Assembly (NCBI GenBank): GCA_027083665.1
Contig: JALWNV010000069.1
Location: 1-7,101, forward strand
Reading direction: 5' to 3'
DNA length: 7,101 nt
DNA from: Helicobacteraceae bacterium
GTDB taxonomy: Bacteria > Campylobacterota > Campylobacteria > Campylobacterales > Sulfurimonadaceae
Numbering within the stretch: position 1 is the first letter of the stretch; each line of letters begins with the position of its first letter. The translations under genes and the position numbers were made by a program. The notes beneath the pieces were generated by a model. That model was not told the DNA's origin, searched no databases, and saw only the letters and a list, made by a program, of their open reading frames with translations. Of the stretch, positions 1 to 6,362 are shown in pieces.

Positions 1-1358
1 ACGGTATTCTCAAGCCTGAAGATTTTTACCTGCCGGCACATCAGGATATCTATAGTGCGCTGCAGTCGCTGTCGCGCAAAGACGAGCCCATCGATGAAGA
101 GTTTCTCCGTAAGGAACTCAGTGCCAGGAAGAAATTCGACGAGAACGTCATGCTCGAGATCCTCGCGGCGAACCCTATCTCCAATACGGCCGCGTATGTC
201 AGGGAGATCAAGGATAGGGCGCTTAAGCGTCATCTGCTGACGTTGACGACCGAGATCAAAAAAGTGACGCTCGAAGAGGAACTGCCGAGCGCCGATGTCG
301 TCGATATGGTCGAGAAGAAGCTCTACGAGATCACGCAGGATTCGCAGACGAGCGACTTCAAAGATGCCGAAACGGTGACGATTGAAACGATGAAATATAT
401 CGAAGAGATGAAAGCGCGCGGCAACTCCGTCCTGGTCGGTGTCGATACGGGATTCGCGGATCTCAATCGGATGACAACGGGCTTCGGCAAAGGCGATCTC
501 GTTATCATCGCGGCGCGGCCGGCGATGGGGAAAACGTCGTTTGCGCTCAATATGGTTCAGAATTTGCTGAAAAAGGGAAAAGGGGTCGCCTTTTTCTCCC
601 TCGAGATGCCGGCGGAACAGCTGATGTTGCGTCTGCTTTCCATCGAGACCTCCATCCCGCTGCAGAAACTGCGTGTCGGTGACATGAACGACGAAGAGTG
701 GAGCCGTCTCGGCGCTGCGGTGGATCGGATGCAAACGACCAAACTTTTCGTTGACGATCAGGGTTCGGTCAATATCAACCAGCTGCGCTCGCGCCTGCGT
801 AAACTCAAATCCCAGCACCCCGATATCGAACTTGCCGTGATCGATTATCTGCAGATTATGAGCGGGACCGGCACCAAAGACCGCCATCTCGAGGTCAGCG
901 AGATGTCCCGGGGACTCAAGATGCTCGCCCGTGAACTCGAGATCCCCATTGTCGCGCTATCGCAGCTTAACCGCGGGCTCGAATCGCGAAACGACAAGCG
1001 CCCGATGCTCAGCGATATTCGTGAATCGGGTTCCATCGAGCAAGATGCCGATATCATTCTCTTTGTCTATCGCGATGATGTCTACCTCTACAAAGAGGAA
1101 AAAGAGCGTGAAAAAGCGGCCAAGGCCGAAGGCAAGGAGTTCACGCCGACGTATGTGGAGAAGGAAGAAGAAGAGGCCGAGATCATTATCGGAAAACAGC
1201 GTAACGGCCCCACGGGACATGTCAAGCTGCTTTTTCAGAAACGTCTGACCCGTTTCGTCGATATTCCGACCTATCACGCGACTGAAATCGCCTACGAAAA
1301 TGTCGATACCAAAAGTGCCGAAATGGATATCGGTAACGTCTCAATGCCGACGATATAG
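1..1358 (+). CDS. dnaB: Replicative DNA helicase DnaB (5' end outside window)
   Basis: Hexameric ATP-driven 5'-3' helicase that unwinds DNA at the replication fork and recruits primase. The first two bases complete a codon cut by the window edge. From base 3 there are 451 residues, so roughly the first 40 residues are missing compared with family lengths of about 470-490. The fragment opens inside the N-terminal primase-interacting domain (ILKPEDFYLPAHQDIYSAL). The RecA-like ATPase core follows, with Walker A ARPAMGKTS at 513-539, Walker B AVIDYLQ around 834-854, and the downstream block SQLNRGLESR, RPMLSDIRESG, IEQDADIILF. Near the C terminus a highly charged stretch of about 28 codons (1092-1175) precedes the conserved EIIIGKQRNGPTG. 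Escherichia coli DnaB has only a short loop there, while Helicobacter-type DnaB has an insert at this place. No intein is present. A hairpin follows the stop, so the gene probably ends its own transcript. Confidence 0.97.
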   Translation, partial: GILKPEDFYLPAHQDIYSALQSLSRKDEPIDEEFLRKELSARKKFDENVMLEILAANPISNTAAYVREIKDRALKRHLLTLTTEIKKVTLEEELPSADVVDMVEKKLYEITQDSQTSDFKDAETVTIETMKYIEEMKARGNSVLVGVDTGFADLNRMTTGFGKGDLVIIAARPAMGKTSFALNMVQNLLKKGKGVAFFSLEMPAEQLMLRLLSIETSIPLQKLRVGDMNDEEWSRLGAAVDRMQTTKLFVDDQGSVNINQLRSRLRKLKSQHPDIELAVIDYLQIMSGTGTKDRHLEVSEMSRGLKMLARELEIPIVALSQLNRGLESRNDKRPMLSDIRESGSIEQDADIILFVYRDDVYLYKEEKEREKAAKAEGKEFTPTYVEKEEEEAEIIIGKQRNGPTGHVKLLFQKRLTRFVDIPTYHATEIAYENVDTKSAEMDIGNVSMPTI

Positions 1359-1382
1359 TTTTCGGAGGTGCTCTTTAGTCAC

Positions 1383-1404
1383 AAGCCTTTTTAAGGCTTT
1401 CTTC
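1383..1404 (+). terminator. Probable rho-independent terminator after dnaB
   Basis: A 7-bp perfect stem (AAGCCTT at 1383-1389, AAGGCTT at 1393-1399) with a 3-base loop lies 24 bases after the dnaB stop and is followed by a short, interrupted T run (TCTT). The stem is AT-rich at its ends and the T tract is weak, so termination may be only partial, allowing some read-through into comEC. Confidence 0.55.
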
Positions 1405-1422
1405 AGTAAAACCTGTCATCCT

Positions 1423-1443
1423 ACCATTCACCATTCACCATTC
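1423..1443 (+). repeat. Three tandem copies of the heptamer ACCATTC
   Basis: Perfect copies occupy 1423-1429, 1430-1436 and 1437-1443, directly ahead of the AT-rich leader of comEC. Two of the repeat junctions create TTCACC; the one at 1434-1439 falls 17 bases before the candidate -10 of comEC. Confidence 0.85.
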
Positions 1444-1462
1444 AGAAACAGTATGCTAAAAT
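1434..1462 (+). promoter_or_regulatory. Candidate promoter of comEC
   Basis: An extended -10 element TGcTAAAAT occupies 1454-1462 (hexamer TAAAAT at 1457-1462, five of six matches to TATAAT). The sequence TTCACC at 1434-1439 lies 17 bp upstream and matches TTGACA at four of six positions. Transcription would start near 1469, giving a leader of about 21 bases. Much of that leader is A-rich, with runs of eight and five A. This is inference from motifs only. Confidence 0.45.
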
Positions 1463-1489
1463 TAAAAAAAACAAAAACAGTTAATAAAG

Positions 1490-2755
1490 ATGAAGATAGA
1501 ACCTGTTTCGCTTTTCGCCTCGAAGAAAGAGGCTGCCGTTTTCGCATCGTTTCTGCTGTTCGTTCTGGTCGTGACGCTCGGGGTCGAATACCGGAAATAC
1601 CGGGAGATGACGCGTTTCGACGATGCTGAAATCAATGCGACAGTCCTGCAACAGTATGCCAAAGAAACATTCGGCCGACACTATCAGGTGCTGAAGCTGC
1701 GGCTCGATGACGGGCCGGATGTTTTCATGACGGCATCGGAGCGGTTGCGTGATCTGACCGGGTATGAAGTACGGGTGTGGCTTCGAACAGGACGTATCGG
1801 GTTTCTCGATTATCTCAAAGGTTTTTTTCTGCACGGATATATCGAAGGCGTTTCGTCAAACAAAGCTTTGAAATACCGGTTGGCGGACCGGATACGAAAT
1901 GCACATGCAAACCCTGAGGCGGGGGAGCTCTTCGCTGCGCTTTTCATTGCGACACCGATATCGAAGACGGTGCGCCGGAAGTTGTCCGTGCTTGGAATCA
2001 GCCATCTGCTGGCGATCAGCGGATTCCATATCGCGCTTTTGAGTCTGATTCTGTTTTGGGTGATGTACTATCCGTACATCTTTCTGCAGTCACGATGGTT
2101 CCCGTGGCGGAACCGAAAACGCGACCTTTTTCTTTTGACGTCGGCGCTTCTGTTCGGCTATGCGCTTGTGTTGGACTTTCCGCCGTCCGTTTTACGGGCG
2201 TTCGCCATGATGCTTACAGGCTTTTTTCTGTATGACCGGGGTATCAAGGTGGTGTCGTTTTCGTCACTGCTGATCGTGGTACTGTTACTGTCGGCACTGT
2301 GGCCGAGGCTGGTTTTTCGTCTCGGGTTCTGGCTTTCGGTCGGCGGAGTATTTTATATCTTTTTGTTTCTTCAGACATTTGCGGGGCGAAGCAGGTTTTT
2401 CCGTTTTGTCGGCATGCATGTCTGGGTCTATTTGATGTTGCTGCCGTGGATGCTGGTGATATTCGGGACGTTTTCATCGTGGCATCCGCTCTCTGTCGTT
2501 TGGACAATGGGGTTTGTTCTCTTTTATCCGTTGGCGCTGATGCTGCATCTCTTCGGCACCGGAGGTGTGCTCGACCCGCTTATACAGCGTCTGCTTGCCG
2601 TCACTTCGGAGCCTGCCGTCCTCGAGATCGGCTCGGGGTGGCTACTGCTTTGGGTGCTGTTGGGAGCTTATGCTGCGAAATCCGAGCTTGTAAAACGGCT
2701 CCTTTTTTACCTTTCCCTGGCTGTATTTGTAGGCGCGGTCTATCAGATAGCATAG
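1490..2755 (+). CDS. comEC: ComEC/Rec2-type competence channel, short form
   Basis: Polytopic inner-membrane protein that passes single-stranded DNA into the cytoplasm during natural transformation. It has 421 residues. There is an N-terminal membrane helix (about 15-31), then an outside segment of about 70 residues resembling the OB-like region of ComEC. Next comes the competence domain with its hallmark GISHLLAISGFHIAL (169-183) and FPPSVLRAF (230-238), and about eight to nine further hydrophobic helices to the end. The C-terminal metallo-beta-lactamase nuclease domain of Bacillus ComEC is absent. To my knowledge that is normal for Helicobacter and Campylobacter homologues of about 420-440 residues, so this is not a truncation. 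The ATG at 1490 is the only plausible in-frame start after a stop at 1463. No clear Shine-Dalgarno sequence precedes it. It follows dnaB, as in Helicobacter pylori, and its last 37 codons overlap yihY on the other strand. Confidence 0.93.
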   Translation: MKIEPVSLFASKKEAAVFASFLLFVLVVTLGVEYRKYREMTRFDDAEINATVLQQYAKETFGRHYQVLKLRLDDGPDVFMTASERLRDLTGYEVRVWLRTGRIGFLDYLKGFFLHGYIEGVSSNKALKYRLADRIRNAHANPEAGELFAALFIATPISKTVRRKLSVLGISHLLAISGFHIALLSLILFWVMYYPYIFLQSRWFPWRNRKRDLFLLTSALLFGYALVLDFPPSVLRAFAMMLTGFFLYDRGIKVVSFSSLLIVVLLLSALWPRLVFRLGFWLSVGGVFYIFLFLQTFAGRSRFFRFVGMHVWVYLMLLPWMLVIFGTFSSWHPLSVVWTMGFVLFYPLALMLHLFGTGGVLDPLIQRLLAVTSEPAVLEIGSGWLLLWVLLGAYAAKSELVKRLLFYLSLAVFVGAVYQIA

Positions 2756-3562
2756 TTTCAGGCCGTAGATGAAGATGATCCATGAGACATAGATCCACAC
2801 GAAGGTGAAGATCAGAATGGAGAACGAACCGTATATCGTCGCGTAGGTTTTGTTGTAAAAAACATAGTAGATGAAGCCGTTTTTCGCGATTGTCCAGACG
2901 ATCGCAATGATAAATGAGGTGATGAACGCCGCATGGGTGGTCACGGTGGTGTTCGGTGAAATCTTGTAGATGACGAAAAACAGCATCCAGATGATCATGT
3001 AGGGTATCATCGCCATGATGTTGACCCACGGTGTGAAACCGTAGGAGTTCAGCAGTGCGAGCACTTTTGCCGAGATATAGATTGAAAGCCCGAATGCCAA
3101 CGGTGTAAATGTCAGCAGTGTCCAGTAGGTCGTGATGGAGTCCCACAGTGAGCGCTGCTTGGTGTGGAAGATTTTGTTGACGATATGCTCGTAGTTTTGA
3201 AAAAAGAGGATGGAGGCGACGATGATCATCACCGATCCCATCATGCTCAGTTTCCCGGTGTTTTGCAGAAACTGGTCGATATAGCCTGAAACGGCGTCCG
3301 AATGTACGGGCAGGAGGTTGTCGATGAGAAAACTTTTGAGGGTTTCATAATGCTCCTGAAAACTCGGCATCGAGATTGCGACCGACAGGATGATCATCAT
3401 CAGCGGTACGATCGTGAAGATGGTATAAAAGCTCATGCTGGATGCGAAATACATCAGATCACCGTCGAGCAGCTGATGCCAGTAGTAGCGGATATGACGG
3501 CTGACACGTCTCCATGTCCAATGGTGCTGAAGCTCAGAATGCGGTCCCATAATTTCTTGCAT
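2642..3562 (-). CDS. yihY: YihY/BrkB-family inner-membrane protein (once called RNase BN)
   Basis: Six-helix membrane protein of PF03631. The molecular function is unknown, and the old name ribonuclease BN (rbn) was a misassignment. The 306 residues are a normal length. Family landmarks are FASSMSFYTIFTIVPL at 39-54, opening helix 1, and YGSFSILIFTFVWIYVSW at 244-261 in helix 6. Predicted helices lie near 38-64, 104-121, 147-171, 181-200, 209-227 and 246-271, followed by a basic, polar tail of about 33 residues (KVKKEPFYKLGF). Almost all of that tail is coded inside the comEC overlap. The chosen start is the ATG at 3562; an in-frame ATG at 3550 (MGPHSE) is equally possible, since neither has a good Shine-Dalgarno sequence. 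The 74-base gap to the preceding lipoprotein gene holds a candidate promoter, so it may be transcribed separately from that pair. Confidence 0.93.
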   Translation of the reverse strand: MQEIMGPHSELQHHWTWRRVSRHIRYYWHQLLDGDLMYFASSMSFYTIFTIVPLMMIILSVAISMPSFQEHYETLKSFLIDNLLPVHSDAVSGYIDQFLQNTGKLSMMGSVMIIVASILFFQNYEHIVNKIFHTKQRSLWDSITTYWTLLTFTPLAFGLSIYISAKVLALLNSYGFTPWVNIMAMIPYMIIWMLFFVIYKISPNTTVTTHAAFITSFIIAIVWTIAKNGFIYYVFYNKTYATIYGSFSILIFTFVWIYVSWIIFIYGLKLCYLIDRAYKYSQGKVKKEPFYKLGFRSISSQQHPKQ

Positions 3563-3568
3563 AAGACG

Positions 3569-3577
3569 ATTGTATCA
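3569..3577 (-). promoter_or_regulatory. Candidate extended -10 promoter of yihY
   Basis: On the minus strand the sequence reads TGaTACAAT, an extended -10 with the hexamer TACAAT at 3574-3569. No convincing -35 is seen, which is common in Campylobacterota. The usual 7-base spacing would put the start of transcription on or beside the ATG at 3562, giving a leaderless message, or a 12-base leader if translation starts at 3550. Confidence 0.45.
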
Positions 3578-3636
3578 CATTCTCGCGTAATCGGGGATAT
3601 CGTACTCTTGCGTATGCGCGATTCGGCGCGGCCGCG

Positions 3637-3804
3637 TTACCGGATGCGCGGCGGCGAGGGCGGTTGATCGCTTTCGTCTATACCGGTTGGCTGCGGCGGC
3701 GTATAGGCGGTCGCCTTGTTCAGGGTGTCCGTATCGCTGCTGTCGCTGCCGCATCCGGAAAGCAGCAGGAGTGCTGCGGCGAGGGTTATCGTTAACGTTT
3801 TCAT
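3637..3804 (-). CDS. Small lipoprotein of unknown function
   Basis: A 55-residue protein I do not recognise. It begins MKTLTITLAAALLLLSGCG, a classic lipoprotein signal with lipobox LSGC and the lipidated cysteine at residue 18. The mature part would be only 38 residues: an acidic Ser/Asp stretch (GSDSSDTDTL), then a proline-rich tail ending in PPSPPRIR. Gly at +2 does not mark inner-membrane retention by the E. coli rule, so an outer-membrane location is possible. Start choice: an open frame continues upstream to 3930, but that part is antisense-free shadow inside the preceding gene. The ATG at 3804 has a good AGGAG at 3815-3811 and starts one base after the stop of the beta-propeller gene, which implies coupled translation. 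Residues 41-46 (GIDESD) repeat the propeller entry motif of that protein. It is probably a partner or tether of it, but this is inference. Confidence 0.8.
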   Translation of the reverse strand: MKTLTITLAAALLLLSGCGSDSSDTDTLNKATAYTPPQPTGIDESDQPPSPPRIR

Positions 3805-3805
3805 T

Positions 3806-6313
3806 CTATTCTCCTGGAATCGGGCTGACGAGGACATGGCTGCCTTTAAAAAGGGCCCCGTAGGTTTGGCCGCCGAAGTCGAAAATGATACCGCGGCCTT
3901 CATCGCTGTACCAACCGTCCGCATTGCCATCGAGCAATATCCGGTGTGAGAGTTTCAGCCCCTCGAGCCGGTAGATATCGAATCCGACACGGGGGGCGAT
4001 ACCGTTGCTGAAGCTGTGGAACGGAAAACCGAAAAGACCGTCGCTTCCACGATAGGCGAACGCACGGGGGTTGTGTTCCGCTTCGCTGTAGGTATGGCGA
4101 TCTCCGAATGTGATCTTGTCGGCGAGTACGGGATGGGCGAAGTCGCTGAGATCGAAAAGCTGCACCTGCAGGCCAAGCTGCCGTCCGTTCGCATCCGCAT
4201 CGCGTCCGATGGAGAGGATACGGTTTTTGTCGACGGGGTGCAGATATTCCGAAAAGCCGTTGATTTTCAATTCGCCGACGACCTTCGGTGCATTCGGATC
4301 GGAGAGGTCGAGTGTGTAGAACGGATCGGTTTGGCGGAAGGTGACGACAAAGGCTTTGTCGCCTGCGAAACGTACGGCACGTATCTGCTCTCCCGGTTCT
4401 CCGAGTCCTCTGACGCTGCCGGCGATATCGAGACCTTCGCTGCCGTTTTCACGCAGGGTGTAGACCCGGTTGTCCGTGTCGTCGCTTCTCCATGAAAAGC
4501 CGGTCGTCGCGGCGACGCGGAGGGTGCCGTTGTATTCGCTGAGGCTGTACTGGCTGAGGACCCGTCCTTCGACGAAACCGCGGGCGCGGTAGCTGAGATT
4601 GTCGTCGAGTGCAAATTTGTACAGCGCGGTACGTTCGCTGTAGCGGATATAATCGTAATAGAGCGGGTAGCTCGTCGCGCCGAGGTAGAGGGCGTTCGCG
4701 GAAGCGTACTGTGTCCATGCCTGGCCGATATAGGCCACTTGCTGTTTCATCGCTCCGGTACGCATATCGAAGGCACCGATCGAGGTGATACTGTACTCCT
4801 GATCGAGTTTGTAGGGCGCGTAGAGGCGTTTCGGGGTCACGTAGTCGTGTTCTTCACTCCCTTGGGTGTAGCGGGGAACGAGGTTCTCGCTTCTGATCAC
4901 GGGATGCTCGTAGTCGTATTGCCAAGCCGTACCGTTGTTGTCGTACGAATAGCGGTAGCATCCGTTTTCGCGGTAGAGTCTGTCGAGCCGTGTCTCGTTG
5001 TCGGGATATTTGACGCATTCGCCGTCACTTGAGCAGACCACACCGCCCGTATACGACGGGGCTCCGCCGAGTGCCCGGTAGATGGCACTGCAGTTGGTGT
5101 CGGGGTGGATGACGGGATAGTCATAGATGATCTGCGGTGGGAACGAGGAGATGAGGTAGAGCGTATCGGACTTCCGCCGGCTTTCCATATAGGTGCCGTC
5201 GATGACGGTTCGGGAGAGTTCACGAATGTCGGCAGGATCGGAAACATCGTAAAACGTTACCGTAAAATGCGGCGGTTCCATCGGCTGCGGAGGCATGATC
5301 TGCGCGGCGCCGCTGCCTTCGGAGACCGCAGTATCGAGGATATAGTAGCGGATCTCCTGCGTTACCGTCACAAGACGGTCGCCGTCAAGATACATCGCCT
5401 GCAGCTCGCCGCCGAGATCGATTCCGCTTTTTTCTTTTATATCGCCTGAAACGATAGAGGCAAAGTCGTATACACGGATACGCTTGGAATGACGGTCGTA
5501 GAAAAAGATGGTTTTGCCGTCATGCTTGAGAATATCGGATTCGTCGATTCCGGCTTCTTGAACATTGGTCGTTGTCGCATCCGATGCGCCGTCGTCTGCG
5601 GCTGTCTCGGGGGTCGTGCCTGAAAAATCGTCATTTTTCAGCAGGGGCCGGACCGGCAGGCCGTCGTAATAGCCGTGCCGGTTCTGAAAGACCATTTCAC
5701 GGATAAACGCTTTCATCGCCTCAATCGAATCGAACGTATGGAGCGCGGAAGCGGCCTTGGAAATGTCGATGGTTCGGTTTTCGTCGCTGTAAAGCCAGAA
5801 GCCTTCGCCTGCGGCGACGGTCTTGACGTCGGGAAAAGGAACGTCGCCGAGGTTGCTCTGCCATTCGGTCTCGCGGTATTTCCATAGCTTCATTCCGGCA
5901 AAGAGCGCGGAATCGATGATAGAGGCGTCGGGCAGGGAGACGAGATTCCACCCTTCGGCGAGTTTCAGACGCGCGCCGTGCCCGGGTACGTTTGCCGTTT
6001 CGCTGTTTTTGAATGTCAGCGTCCACGCGCTTTCGCTGTTGATCCAGAAAGCGTCGAAAGCGTCGAGGCGGCTCAGCGGGGCAATCCCGGCGGCATCGAG
6101 TTTGTCACGCACTTCCCCGTCGGGACTGTACCCCTTCCACTGCTGCGAACCGGCATCGTATGCCCATAGGATCTTCGCTTTTTTGTCGAAAACGGAGAGA
6201 TCGCCGATGGAAAGCGGCGTACCGACAAGCTGCCATCCCGCTTTGAACTGCAATGCCGTATCTGCAAAAAGCACGGTCGCGGTTAAAAATAAAAAAAGAA
6301 TAATCCGTTGCAT
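3806..6313 (-). CDS. Exported beta-propeller protein (PF09826/COG4880-like) with two N-terminal Trp-rich repeats
   Basis: 835 residues. The Sec signal peptide is MQRIILFLFLTATVLFA, with cleavage likely before DTA, so it acts outside the inner membrane. Residues about 21-101 and 116-184 form two related modules, each opening with GW(Q/N)LV, carrying a central LW-Y, and closing with a (G/A)FW block (AFWINSESAW and GFWLYSDENR). After an acidic Ser/Thr linker, TNVQEAGIDESDILKHDG (249-266) marks entry to the propeller family known as secreted proteins distantly related to WD-40 repeats. Later landmarks are GEQIRAVRFAGDKAFVVTFR (641-660) and DPFYTLDLSDP, GFSEYLHPVD (663-695). All four cysteines (408, 427, 433, 452) sit in a Tyr-rich insertion. 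The enzymatic or binding role of the family is unknown; I see no catalytic signature. The ATG at 6313 has AAGGAG six bases upstream and its own promoter. It is followed by the small lipoprotein gene. Confidence 0.88.
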   Translation of the reverse strand: MQRIILFLFLTATVLFADTALQFKAGWQLVGTPLSIGDLSVFDKKAKILWAYDAGSQQWKGYSPDGEVRDKLDAAGIAPLSRLDAFDAFWINSESAWTLTFKNSETANVPGHGARLKLAEGWNLVSLPDASIIDSALFAGMKLWKYRETEWQSNLGDVPFPDVKTVAAGEGFWLYSDENRTIDISKAASALHTFDSIEAMKAFIREMVFQNRHGYYDGLPVRPLLKNDDFSGTTPETAADDGASDATTTNVQEAGIDESDILKHDGKTIFFYDRHSKRIRVYDFASIVSGDIKEKSGIDLGGELQAMYLDGDRLVTVTQEIRYYILDTAVSEGSGAAQIMPPQPMEPPHFTVTFYDVSDPADIRELSRTVIDGTYMESRRKSDTLYLISSFPPQIIYDYPVIHPDTNCSAIYRALGGAPSYTGGVVCSSDGECVKYPDNETRLDRLYRENGCYRYSYDNNGTAWQYDYEHPVIRSENLVPRYTQGSEEHDYVTPKRLYAPYKLDQEYSITSIGAFDMRTGAMKQQVAYIGQAWTQYASANALYLGATSYPLYYDYIRYSERTALYKFALDDNLSYRARGFVEGRVLSQYSLSEYNGTLRVAATTGFSWRSDDTDNRVYTLRENGSEGLDIAGSVRGLGEPGEQIRAVRFAGDKAFVVTFRQTDPFYTLDLSDPNAPKVVGELKINGFSEYLHPVDKNRILSIGRDADANGRQLGLQVQLFDLSDFAHPVLADKITFGDRHTYSEAEHNPRAFAYRGSDGLFGFPFHSFSNGIAPRVGFDIYRLEGLKLSHRILLDGNADGWYSDEGRGIIFDFGGQTYGALFKGSHVLVSPIPGE
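3811..3815 (-). promoter_or_regulatory. Ribosome binding site deciding the lipoprotein start
   Basis: AGGAG on the minus strand lies six bases before the ATG at 3804 and inside the last codons of the beta-propeller gene (Pro-Gly-Glu-stop). It supports the short 55-residue reading over the longer open frame, and implies that ribosomes finishing the first gene can start the second. Confidence 0.75.
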
Positions 6314-6319
6314 TTAAAG

Positions 6320-6332
6320 CTCCTTATAGGAG
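6320..6332 (-). promoter_or_regulatory. Shine-Dalgarno inside a 13-base palindrome
   Basis: The minus strand reads CTCCTATAAGGAG: two perfect 5-base arms around ATA. The second arm is part of AAGGAG (6325-6320), the ribosome binding site of the beta-propeller gene. If transcription starts upstream of the first arm, the message could fold and hide its own binding site. If it starts near 6327, the palindrome is instead a DNA feature covering the start point. Confidence 0.6.
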
Positions 6333-6333
6333 T

Positions 6334-6362
6334 ATTATAACGCAGAAAAATAAAACAAGGAA
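6334..6362 (-). promoter_or_regulatory. Promoter of the beta-propeller/lipoprotein pair
   Basis: A perfect TATAAT lies at 6339-6334 on the minus strand, 20 bases before the start codon. Seventeen bases upstream is TTCCTT (6362-6357), a weak -35, followed by a T-rich spacer typical of Campylobacterota sigma-70 promoters. The predicted start near 6327 gives a leader of about 14 bases containing little more than the ribosome binding site. Confidence 0.65.

Noticed and set aside
1364..1368. GGAGG ribosome-binding-like sequence just after the dnaB stop
   Set aside because: No start codon with a sensible reading frame follows at the right distance, and the dnaB terminator hairpin lies directly downstream.
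1490..2755. ComEC lacking its nuclease domain, considered as a truncated gene
   Set aside because: The short form of about 420-440 residues is normal in Campylobacterota; the competence core and final helices are intact.
2601..3146. A 181-codon open frame on the minus strand, and a 157-codon plus-strand frame at 2299-2772
   Set aside because: Both are alternative-frame readings of yihY and comEC with His/Asp-rich or Cys/Arg-rich compositions and no recognisable domain.
3627..3636. Perfect 10-base GC palindrome CGCGGCCGCG next to the lipoprotein stop, considered as a terminator or binding site
   Set aside because: It has no T tract and only a self-complementary core without a loop; nearby sequence is generally CG-rich, so chance explains it well enough.
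3563..3636. Possibility that the lipoprotein frame continues past its stop as a broken propeller paralogue
   Set aside because: The translated continuation after the stop shows no likeness to the sequence that follows GIDESD in the large protein.
3805..3930. Upstream extension of the lipoprotein frame to an ATG at 3930 (97-residue reading)
   Set aside because: It overlaps the propeller gene, would bury the lipoprotein signal in the middle of the protein, and lacks the good ribosome binding site found before 3804.
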